Below, piece after piece: positions 47,145-56,870 of a DNA stretch of 64,000 bases (its first letter is position 1; the number at the start of each line of letters is the position of its first letter). Made by a program: the position numbers and the translations under genes. A model generated the notes under the pieces. That model did not search any database. It saw only the letters and a list, made by a program, of their open reading frames with translations, and was not told the origin of the DNA. The stretch comes from Oehlia diaphana (lineage: Eukaryota > Glomeromycota > Glomeromycetes > Glomerales > Glomeraceae): positions 78,833-142,832 of the forward strand of contig QZLH01000088.1 in the NCBI GenBank assembly GCA_003833135.1, given 5' to 3'.

Positions 47145-49829
47145 AAAAAAGAGATTTTAGCAATCAATAAAATTTACAGTACTTTTAATTATAAATTTTA
47201 TAAAGCAATCTTTATTTAGTATTTCATTAACAATTATTTTCCAAATAATTTTATCAAACTTCTTAAAATATAGCATGGGCAAATTTAAATTAAGATCTTC
47301 ATTTTTTGAACTTATTGTCTTTTCTGATAAACTAAGAAATTCAAAGTTGAAAGATTTACCACAATTTTTGAAAATTTTAAAATGCATGATAAATACATTC
47401 ATTTACCTATTTATGTCATTTTCCTGAGGTTGATGAAGTTCGCTATTTAAATTTACCAGACTTGATATAAAATAAACTTGTGATTCTAAAATAATTTATT
47501 ATAAATAATCAATAATATTAATTATTAAACATTATAAGAAATTATTAATAAATTAAACATTCTTACTTTCATATATGTATTTACTAATTTCATTAACAAT
47601 TCCAAGTTCGGAAAGATCATTATTGTTATTTACATTTAAATAACCAAAAATCTGTGTATTCTTGTAATAAATAAATGTATGAAATATAATTAGAATTATA
47701 ATAATTTTTACTACGTAACAAGTTCAAGTCTAACATTGCTTCATAATACATTTTTAATTCTACATATACTTTGCATCTAATAAAAAGTTGTAATTTACTA
47801 TCTTTAATATTAGAAATTTGATTAATTTTTGTTAATATATTATTCAATTCTGTAAAATTATTTTTATTCAGTAAATATTCCAGATGAAATAGTTGAGTTT
47901 TTGATAATGTATCATTTAAATCAAATAATTCCTTATACTTTCTAAATACCATTATAGCATTATCAATATCTTTTTTTGTATAATAAATTAGACACTTGAG
48001 ATAATTTGCTAAACTATTTAATGGAACCAATTGTATAACTTTATCAAGATCTAATAAAACTTTATTATAATCTTGAAGAGTATAATATGCAATAGCTCTC
48101 TTATTTAAATTATGAGTATTTTCTGGGTCAATAATATTTGCTTTTGTAAAATATGATATAGCATTATTATATTGTTCCATATTACATAAAATTTCGCCAT
48201 AATAGCATAATATTAAAGAATCATTCATATTTATATTTAGCAGTTTATCTATCATTCTTAAAGCTTCTGAATACTCATACCTCTTTTCATAGCTACATGC
48301 AATATTCTTAAGACATAAATAATTATCTGGGCTATTTTTTAATGCAAAATTATAATCATGATTTGCATAATAATATTTATTAAATAAGTGATTATTTCCA
48401 AGTATTATATATAAGTTATTTATTTTAGCTTTATAATCTCTTGATTTTTTTAAATTATAAATTGCTTCTTCATAGTTCATAGTCACTTTGCCAAAAAAAT
48501 ATTTCTCCGCAAATTAAATAAGCAATTGGTTCTTTTGGTTTTAAATTAATGGCTTCTTTCAAATAAAAGTGTGCTTGTTCATAATTCTTTAGACATCTAT
48601 AAATATAACCTAAAATGCATCTTAAAGAATAACTTTAGGAAATAGGAAACAATTTTAAAAATTCTTTACACAATAATTCAGCTTTTTCATAATGTATTTC
48701 ATTCATTTCTTTTATAATATTTTGATATGTTGGATGTTTTTTTTTGAATTTCTTGAAAGTATTGATGATAATGATATATTTGAATTAAATTTAATAATTG
48801 AATTTATAGATTTCATCTTTTATCTAATATAAGATCAGCTTCTGAATTATCTGAATCATCACTATCATATATTTTATCTGAATTTTCTAATTTAATTGGA
48901 TGTGAAATATATCCAGATTCAAAAAATTTAGTATATAAATTTTTATAAATAGAATTTTGTGGTAAATATCTGATATCATTTTCTTCAATTTTTTCTCGAC
49001 ATTTAGGACATATTTTTTGTTTTAATAATTTTAAATTATTTAATGATAATATATGTTGACATTTAAGAATACATAATTGATCCGCTGGTTCACTACTAAC
49101 TGAACAAGTCATTTCATCTGCTATAATATCTATGACATCAGAATTAGATGCCTGTTCTCTTTTTAAATATGAATAACTTTTTCCTTTTCCTTTTCCTTAC
49201 TTTTCTTTTCCAATATTTTTACTTGAAATTTTTAAGTCTTCAAGATATTTTTCTTTAATAAATAATAATAAAGTTTAAAATTTTTCTGAATAATCTGATG
49301 GTTTATTTTCATTTAATTTTTTTATATATTGATCAAAATCATCTTCAATCATTGAAAACATTTTACTATCAATATTATGTAAATGTAATAATATTTCAAC
49401 TGCTTTAAATTGAATGAAACTACTTGAAGCTTTATTAAGTGATTCAATTGCTAAATAATAACAAAGATCATATATAGCAGTTTGAGTAGACTTTTGAATA
49501 AGGTTTTGTGCAAGATCCAATATTCCAAACCATAAGGTATGTGGTAATGCAATAGGTTCATTTCCAGCGAGATCATTTAAGAAATTTCCAGTGTTTTTTA
49601 AGGCTTTAGTAACTTTATTTGATACTTCATCAAATTTTGTTTGAGAATCTAAAATATATTTATTAGTTGCGTCAATCCATTCTCTTTCCAAAAAGCTCCA
49701 AAGATATTCCATTAATACCAATTCTTTACCAATTATCATTTCTGTAAAAAGATTATGTTGAATAATCAGCATAATTCTCCAATCTACATAATAAGATGCT
49801 ACAGGATATTTAAAACTTCAGCTTTTACG
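47145..49829 (-). pseudogene. Dead RING/TPR copy, 3' part
   Basis: Homologous on the - strand to about 38052-40755 of the intact gene: QHNLF...SFLEREWIDATNKY, the RING-like module MTCSVSSEPADQLCILKCQH (49112 down to about 48940), the TPR array (48486-47626) and the start of the C-terminal exons. The frame is broken by indels at about 49740, 49200, 48800 and 48490. Homology stops at about 47145, where a truncated kinase tail abuts. Upstream it stops exactly at 49829, the edge of a transposon; the missing 5' part continues at 55725. Confidence 0.9.
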
Positions 49830-50132
49830 AGCATGAGCGAAATTCTATATGACCCCTATTGTTACACAATTATTTATATTAAATTTACAGTACAACGTAT
49901 ATCAAAAATACGCAGTTATAAGGTTATATAATTTTTTTACTAAGTAACTATCGACGATACTTTACACAACCGTTCTTTAGCTTGTTAACTTTCGTTCTCT
50001 TTGCCCTGATCCAGTCTGATTCAGTGTTTGAAGGTTTTGGCTATAGAACATATAATGCCAATACCTGATAGGTTGGAAGTTAATAACCCTTATATTTATG
50101 AATAGTGAAAAAGAAACTGATAAACTTTTATT

Positions 50133-50877
50133 NNNNNNNNNNNNNNNNNNNNNNNNNNNNNNNNNNNNNNNNNNNNNNNNNNNNNNNNNNNNNNNNNNNN
50201 NNNNNNNNNNNNNNNNNNNNNNNNNNNNNNNNNNNNNNNNNNNNNNNNNNNNNNNNNNNNNNNNNNNNNNNNNNNNNNNNNNNNNNNNNNNNNNNNNNNN
50301 NNNNNNNNNNNNNNNNNNNNNNNNNNNNNNNNNNNNNNNNNNNNNNNNNNNNNNNNNNNNNNNNNNNNNNNNNNNNNNNNNNNNNNNNNNNNNNNNNNNN
50401 NNNNNNNNNNNNNNNNNNNNNNNNNNNNNNNNNNNNNNNNNNNNNNNNNNNNNNNNNNNNNNNNNNNNNNNNNNNNNNNNNNNNNNNNNNNNNNNNNNNN
50501 NNNNNNNNNNNNNNNNNNNNNNNNNNNNNNNNNNNNNNNNNNNNNNNNNNNNNNNNNNNNNNNNNNNNNNNNNNNNNNNNNNNNNNNNNNNNNNNNNNNN
50601 NNNNNNNNNNNNNNNNNNNNNNNNNNNNNNNNNNNNNNNNNNNNNNNNNNNNNNNNNNNNNNNNNNNNNNNNNNNNNNNNNNNNNNNNNNNNNNNNNNNN
50701 NNNNNNNNNNNNNNNNNNNNNNNNNNNNNNNNNNNNNNNNNNNNNNNNNNNNNNNNNNNNNNNNNNNNNNNNNNNNNNNNNNNNNNNNNNNNNNNNNNNN
50801 NNNNNNNNNNNNNNNNNNNNNNNNNNNNNNNNNNNNNNNNNNNNNNNNNNNNNNNNNNNNNNNNNNNNNNNNNNNNN
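50133..50877. other. Assembly gap (745 N)
   Basis: Run of N inside the transposon. It hides the end of the transposase-like gene. Confidence 1.
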
Positions 50878-53829
50878 ATTATAACATGTCCGATGATAAC
50901 CATGTCCACAGATCAATATATCGCTAACGTTATTTAATATAGTATCACATGCGTCACAAACATTTGGTTTTGGAGGATGTCCTGTATGATACCCCATTGG
51001 TAAATTTTTAATGTCTACTTGCTGATCTAACGTAGCAAGGTAATAGGTTGTAGGATTTTTTTTTCTTTTTCCTTTCGTATCAAATGCATGACTACGATTG
51101 AGATTTTGGTAAAGCTTGTGAAAATATTGTAACAAAAATAAACTTGTTTTATTTGTTAGGAAATCAAGCTTTGATGGAGTATAAGGATAATGCCGATGTG
51201 TTTGATATGTTTCTTTAAATTCATCTAAAACGTGAGAATTTTTACAAAATTTTAATTTTTTTAATGTTTTTGAATTGAAAATAATTTTAAAACACTTACC
51301 AATTATACATGCCTGTTTAATAATATCATCAGCACTTGCATTTATAGATATACTTGTTCAAATTTTGCTATGCATATTTTCTACTGGATAATCATTAAAA
51401 TTAGGTAAAAACATTTTTATTGTTTCAAGAAAAGGATGGTTAATATCTTCCCAATAAAAAATATCTGACAAAAATAATAATGGTGCTTTATTATAATTTT
51501 TATGCTTCCAACGTAATGCAAATGTCCATATACGAAAAATAGTTTCAACATATTCATTGAACGAACCCGAGCGAAAAAGTATTGCATATACATCAAGAGT
51601 TGCCGGAATCAAATTATCTAATAAATCAAGCACCATTTGGTATTCAATATCTTTACATATAGACCTGAATCTATTTTTTATAGTTGTTCTAATTTTTATC
51701 CATCCACTATATGCTAATTCTAATAAAAGATTTATTCTCCAAGGCTTAGGCTTCTTTGCTAGTTTTACGCGTTCTCCAAAAAGAAAATGAAACAAAAGTT
51801 TAAAAAATGAATAATGCACCAGCATTATTTGTTCTCTACTGTTAAGTGATACATGTAAGGGTCCAAGAATTGGAATAAAAGATTGTATATTAGATGGAAT
51901 TGGATTTCTTGTTATTTGTGCTTGTTCATTTAAATGAACTAAGGCTTTTCGAATAAATAATTGGCCTGGCCAATCTGCAACAACTGGGGCTACATAACCA
52001 TTAAGGTGTGTATTGTTGCTACTTTCTAAAATTATTTTTAATGCATTTATGTAGTCTTGCATTGAATGTAACTGTTGTTCTTTCATTCCAACTAGACGCA
52101 TATTTTTCATTGATCATTCATCCTTTTTTTCTAAAATAGCATTATCGTAGCTATGTACTGTAAGTAATTCAATACGATCAAAACTGATAAGTTCCATTTT
52201 TTGCTGAATCCATTCAAATTTACGTTCAGTGTATGATTTATCAAAGATTCCGTAATATTTATGAATTAAATGATAATTAATATTATATGCATCTACATAT
52301 GCAGGATTGTGAATTGAAGCACCATTATAAGTAATAGGAATTTGTGGGCAGCTAGTAATTTGTTTACTTATGCATGTTGCCATATGATGAGCTGTTGAAA
52401 GCCAAACAGCATCGGGTCTTCTTTTTTCTTTAATTGAATGAAAATCATCTACATTAAATACATATAAAAAATTACTCTAGTAAAAGAATGCAAAGCAAAT
52501 CATTAATATTACAATTATTATTAAAATTACATGTTTAATGTACTGTATATTTACATTTTTTTGAAAGTATTCTTTTATACTAATTTTATGATTTCGTGCA
52601 ATTTTTGTTTTATGTAAATCAACTGTTCTTGCACATACTGATACTCCGATTTTATGCATTGTATCTATAGATTCATTAGTTGATCCAGTAGAATCTAAAA
52701 ATAATCCAATATTTAATGCAAATTCTTTAGCAAACATATTTTGTTGTGTTGCCATAATATAACAAATTGCTACAATTTTTTTCTTTGCTTCTTTGCTGAA
52801 CGTTGTTACCCCTAATCACGTGTGGAGTTACAATTTACTGCGCCAAAAGATCATGTGGAAAATTAAGATCTACTGCGTCTAACTGTGCCAAGCCGACCTA
52901 GCCGCAGCCATCCTAGCCTATTATTTTTATTATATTTATTATATTAATTATATTTAATATTAACAATATATTTATTTTATTTATTATATTTATTATACTA
53001 GTTATATTTATTAAATTAGTTATATTACTTATATTTATTATACTTATTATATTTATTATATCTTTATATGTAGTAACTTTTATATAAATAACGTTGGTAT
53101 TTTCCTTCGTTAAAGAAGTTCCTAAGTTCCAATTAGTTTGTAATCAGTTCCTATAAAGTTCTATAATAAAGTATAACCTTTTACACTATAAACGAACTCC
53201 CTACTTTAAGCGTGTCTTGTTTGATTGGATTTCAGTCATAGTTAAACGTACTTAATCTCCCTGACTGCAAATCATAGTTAATCTATTCAACGTACCGAAT
53301 CGGTTAACAACGTGTATTAGGTATTATTGCATTAACCATCATATCAAAAAATCCTATTAAACGTGGATCTGTTTCCTCAATCATAACCTTAAATGCTGCT
53401 GGATTTAATAATAAACCTGCATGATCTTTTCGCTGTTTTTTACGTAAAACTTCAGTAAGTAATGGTATACATTTCTGAAAGTCTAAAAATAAATGTTAGT
53501 CAATATAATCATAATATCAAATATTGCTATCTTTAATTATTTAATTTACCTAGTGTAATATGATTTGCAAAATTTCTATTGCATATTCTGTAATTTTCTT
53601 TATTATCAATATTTGTATTCTCATTTTTTTTATACTTAGTATAACGGTCTGGCTCACAAATTTCTAAATAATGACTATGACAAAGTTGAAGTCCAACTTC
53701 TATATTGTAATTATTATAAGTTTTTTTGGCTATTGCCTTATTTTTACAATTTACTGTAAAAGTACGAAAGCGGTTTGTAGATTTATTGCATTCTGCTATA
53801 GCACAAGGACCCAAGTTTTTTTTTGTCAT
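50878..53829 (-). pseudogene. Transposase-like protein: zinc finger, DDE-like core, RING-like end
   Basis: Read from ATG 53829. Exon 1 (53829-53550) has a Cys/His cluster, CAIAECNKSTNRFRTF ... LCHSHYLEICE, a likely DNA-binding zinc finger. Exon 2 (from 53482) runs LLTEVLRKKQRKDHAG, is cut by the solo LTR, and resumes in frame at 52799 (MATQQNMFAKEFALNIGLFL, DSTGSTNES) to 52555. The next exon starts at 52476 (SNFLYVFNVDDFHSIKEKRR). Conserved-looking blocks follow: VAPVVADWPGQLFIRKALVH, PILGPLHVSLNSRE, AKKPKPWRINLLLELAYSGW, DLLDNLIPATLDVYAILFRS. Two TGA stops interrupt it, near 52112 and 51358; the second could come from CGA by CpG decay. A RING-like CDACDTILNN..ICGHGYHRTC precedes the gap. The DDE assignment rests on LFLDSTGST and VVADWPGQ being Asp-bearing strands; this is inference. 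Confidence 0.65.
52804..53309 (+). mobile_element. Solo LTR inside the transposase gene
   Basis: Begins TGTTACCCC and ends GGTTAACA, flanked by ACGT on both sides (52800-52803, 53310-53313; AACGT is also possible if the end is one base shorter). Removing it with one ACGT joins the transposase frame exactly (MMVNAIIPNTRSAKKQRKK). It has a TATA-like TATATAAATAA and an AATAAAG on the + strand and no coding. Its inner part is a TTATATTTAT-type simple repeat. Confidence 0.85.
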
Positions 53830-53863
53830 AGTTAGCAAAAAAGTTAAGTTATTTGAGGAGACG

Positions 53864-54101
53864 ATCTACCCCAGTAATTTTTTCACCCCCACGTGACTTT
53901 GGCCGGCATTATGAGATTTGGCTGGAATTAAGAAATTAACCATGTGACGAATAACGAGTGACAAATAGGATTTTAGACACCGAAAAAAATCTGTCCCCAG
54001 AATACTTATAAAAAATGAGAAAGTGGAGGGGTGTGACATGGGTGACAAATTATTTAGGGTCACGTGGGGGTGAAAAAATTTTCTGGCGATACTGGGGAAG
54101 A
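53864..54101. mobile_element. MITE with 10-bp target duplication
   Basis: Flanked by TGAGGAGACG (53854-53863 and 54102-54111). The copy of the same region at 55594 onward lacks the insert and has the sequence once. Ends are inverted: ATCTACCCCAGTA at the left and TCTTCCCCAGTA in reverse at the right, then TTTTTTCACCCCCACGTGAC in both. A 9-10 bp duplication suggests Mutator-like mobilisation. About 238 bp, no coding. Confidence 0.85.
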
Positions 54102-54354
54102 TGAGGAGACGCGTAGCGTCATGTGATTGTTAGCCAATCATATTTATACTGATCAAAATGATCGACAGCCAATTAAAAACACTTTCTCTCATGCTGTTTT
54201 TGAAAACTCGAGTTTAGTTTTGCACCGCTCTTGGGCGGTTTGATTATAGCGTAGTTTTAGATAATGTTCGACTTCTTTATGTAGTTCTTATTTATCTTTC
54301 TGTAATCTAGTTCACATGGTTATAAAAATAAAATCGAGTTTAGTTTTGCAAAAC

Positions 54355-55494
54355 ATGTCTTCGCCTGAGTATTACCCTGGTTACTTTGGTTAGTCCCGTG
54401 GCTCAATCTGCTATCCAAATTTTTTCTTCTAAACTTATGACTTTTCAGCTCTTCTTGATTACATGAACGGGAACACAAGTTGGTCGTATTACGAGTTTTT
54501 AACCCTCTACCATGATGTGATTGTATCTTCACCTCCGTTTTCGGATGAGTGGACCGGACTCGACGGCACCTGGACACGCAGGTTTCTAAAAAAGCAGAGG
54601 ACCTCAGACCAGAAGAACTTGAGGATTTAAAGGTCAAGGTATCTTTTTATCTTTTTCTCTTGTTTAATCAAGGGAGCTCCTGATCAGTCTGCGTCCTGAT
54701 CAGGAGTATCAGTCTGCGTCCTGGCCCAAGTGATGGTGGTGCACTCTTGATCAGTCTGCGTCCTGACTCAAGAGTATCAGTCTGCGTCCTGAGCTTCACC
54801 ATTGCGAATCTGCATTTTCTTGGTTATTTGTTGTAAGCTCGCCATTGTATTGTTTTCGTTAACTTTTACTTTCCATTATTGCCTCTCCTGCAACAGGTGG
54901 AACTTGAACGTTCAGGCAAAGGGTTACAGACCTATTGGGAGGGTGTGATCCATAAACGGAAGAAGGTAATTTAAACTTTTTATATCACTGCCCTTTCATT
55001 CTTATTGACCTTGATCAATATGTAAAATAGTTGGAAGTGAAACGCACTCACATTCTTGGAAGCCTTCGTCTTTTAAATGATGCCGGAAAATATAATGTTG
55101 AAGATCTCTCGTCGGAAGGATTCTCGAACTCTTTACCCATTGATGCATCATCCACGTCCAAACACACTTTAGATAGCACAATACCAGTTTCTTCCAAGAG
55201 AACTAAGAAGGTTAGTACAAAACACAATTTGTAGATAACACAAAAATATCACTAATATTTTTTGATATTTAGGTTAAAAGTAATAAAGATGGATCTCTGG
55301 AAAGTTCGGAACAACGTCTGCAATATTCGCCTCATGATACGCAAAATGCCAGAGATGATTATACACCACCCCCTCCTTACTGTAACAATAAACGTAGCGC
55401 TGAATCAAATGAACACGCTTTAGATAATTTGGTAGTAAGTGATATAGAAGTGATTGAAATAGATGAGGAAGATGAAATCAAGAATCTTACCGAG
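54355..55494 (+). pseudogene. Divergent second gene in the transposon, unknown family
   Basis: Exons 54355-54388, 54449-54638, 54897-54965, 55031-55210 and 55273-55494 have clean GT-AG borders. Protein pieces: MSSPEYYPGYF, ALLDYMNGNTSWSYYEFLTL, VSKKAEDLRPEELEDLKVK, VELERSGKGLQTYWEGVIH, VKRTHILGSLRLLNDAGKY, and an acidic end EVIEIDEEDEIKNLTE. Exon 2 needs one frame change between about 54545 and 54580, so it is damaged or spliced in a way I cannot see. The gene is cut at the single n near 55535. It starts about 0.5 kb from the transposase-like gene and points away from it. Function unknown; the basic middle and acidic end would fit a nuclear protein. Confidence 0.5.
54673..54798. repeat. Two hairpins with identical loop in an intron
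   Basis: Hairpin 1: CTCCTGATCA (54677-54686), loop GTCTGCGTCC, TGATCAGGAG (54697-54706). Hairpin 2: ACTCTTGATCA (54743-54753), the same loop, TGACTCAAGAGT (54764-54775, one bulged C). Each is followed by TATCAGTCTGCGTCCTG. The stems differ in sequence but still pair, while the loop does not vary. Four copies in all of ATCAGTCTGCGTCCTG. The region lies in intron 2 of the gene above. Confidence 0.85.
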
Positions 55495-55534
55495 GTATTT
55501 TGGTATTTGCTCTATTTTATGTATAGTAACTATC

Positions 55535-55724
55535 NGCTATAGCACAAGGACCCATGTATTTTTTTTGTCATAGTTAGCAAAAAAGTTAAGTTATTTGAGG
55601 AGACGCGTAGCGTCATGTGATTGTTAGCCAATCATATTTATACTGATCAAAATGATCGACAGCCAATTAAAAACACTTTCTCTCATGCTAATGATCGACA
55701 GCCAATTAAAAACACTCTCATGCT
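55535..55724. repeat. Repeated transposon right end after a single n
   Basis: From 55536 (GCTATAGCACAAGGACCC) the sequence repeats 53797 onward without the MITE. The final 39 bp (AATGATCGACAGCCAATTAA ... CTCATGCT, 55652-55690) is then tandemly copied with a 4-bp deletion (55691-55724). GACGC-GTA-GCGTC forms a small stem near 55600. The single n probably marks an assembly join. Confidence 0.85.
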
Positions 55725-56633
55725 GCTTTTACGTAATTGAGTAAGCATTAATAAGATTGAACAATTATCATTGTTTTTTTACTATAGATCTTATATCTGT
55801 AAATTGGCACTCTGTACTGGTTTTTCTTTGATAAATAAATATGCGCTCTGCGCCTTTTGCCTACCAAAAAAAAAAAAAAAAAAAAGATTGAACAATTATC
55901 ATTTGGAAGACCAACTTCTGCTGCTGATAAAACTCCTGGGTAATATTCAATGCGGCTTTAAGTAATTCTTTAGTTTTTCGTATAATTTCTTGAAACAAAG
56001 ATTCATCATCACGCAAACTATGTAACGTGTCTCATAAGTGGATTAATAAGAAGTTAATGTTATAATTACGCTTTTTGGTTATAATTTGATCTATAACTAT
56101 TATCAAGTCCTATTTCAATAACATGTGTTGTTTTACGATGAATTTCCGCAAATTGTGATAAATAATTATAAACTTTATCTCAAAGTTCTTTACTAAGTAC
56201 TACTATTGGCGAAAGGCATATCCGTTCTAAGAATCACACTTTGTTTTGCATAAAAATCAAATGAGGTCGGACCGCAAAGGTAACTAAAGTGTCTCGAAGA
56301 ATTTGAGGTGAAAATTCATTTTGTAAATTTTCAAAAAGTAATTTTAATACATATAAATATTTTATGTCGGTCAATTCTTTAATAAGTTCTTTTGCCTTTC
56401 GATCGGGAGTTGTAAATCCATCCTCTTCTAATTTTAGAAGAATACTATTGTTGAAGAAGTTTTCATGTGAAACCGTTTTATATGAAAAAACAGAGTCGTG
56501 AATTTCTGGAATAGTATTGCTTGAAGAACTTCCACTCTAGGTATTTATAAAATTATTATAAACTCAATTTATAATTAATTAAAATATTAATATTATTTAA
56601 ATTATAATTTACCTGACTTGAACTTCTTTCCAT
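55725..56633 (-). pseudogene. Dead RING/TPR copy, 5' part
   Basis: Homologous on the - strand to 37202-38060 of the intact gene, from its ATG (56633) and short first exon (MERSSSQ) through exon 2 to the transposon edge. It has frameshifts (for example near 56260 and 55935) and stops such as TTTGAGATAAAG and CTTATGAGACAC. A retroposon with poly(A) interrupts it at 55773-55885. Together with 47145-49829 it makes a nearly complete duplicate. Confidence 0.9.
55773..55885 (+). mobile_element. Short poly(A) retroposon
   Basis: About 93 bp followed by a run of 20 A, flanked by the 20-bp direct repeat AAGATTGAACAATTATCATT (55753-55772 and 55884-55903, overlapping the A run). The sequence outside the repeats is continuous with the RING/TPR gene. 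An AATAAA lies shortly before the tail. This is the signature of target-primed reverse transcription of a polyadenylated RNA. No pol III boxes are obvious, so a truncated LINE or mRNA end is likelier than a classical SINE. Confidence 0.85.
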
Positions 56634-56870
56634 ATTTTTTTTTTGATGCAAAGAATTAAATCTCTACCAGCGTAAGATTTTTAGAATAATATTTGCGTTT
56701 AAATGTAAGCTTGTACAACTGCAAGTTGGCGTAAATTAGCATCCTTGACCATTCAAAATATCCTAAATGAACTTATTTAGTATTATTTGTGCAACCAAAC
56801 AATTGCACAATGATATCATTACTAATATTGTGGTGTAGTATCAAATCCCAATATCAAGCTCAGATTCCAG
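56634..56870 (-). promoter_or_regulatory. Duplicated RING/TPR promoter region
   Basis: Reversed counterpart of 36960-37201 with scattered substitutions and indels. It shows the duplication reached at least 240 bp upstream of the start. It no longer drives an intact gene. Confidence 0.6.

Larger units (their letters stand above)
49830..55724. mobile_element. 5.9-kb DNA transposon, unnamed family
   Basis: Bounded by the 9-bp direct repeat GCTTTTACG (49821-49829 and 55725-55733), which is single in the intact RING/TPR gene (GCTTTTGCG on that strand). Ends are inverted: AGCATGAG ... CTCATGCT (8 bp, perfect). A 9-bp duplication is typical of Mutator-like elements. Contents: a - strand gene for a zinc-finger/DDE-like/RING protein, a + strand divergent gene, a solo LTR, a MITE, an N gap and one single n. 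The right terminal region (about 155 bp, from GCTATAGCACAAGG to CTCATGCT) occurs twice, at 53797-54193 (with the MITE inside) and at 55536-55690, so part of the interior may be cargo or an assembly join. Confidence 0.8.

Noticed and set aside
50098..50937. Open frames across the second N gap on the + strand
   Set aside because: Mostly N; the - strand transposase-like gene explains the right flank.
54320..54637. 105-residue - strand frame
   Set aside because: Opposite the exons of the divergent + strand gene, which has proper splice sites.
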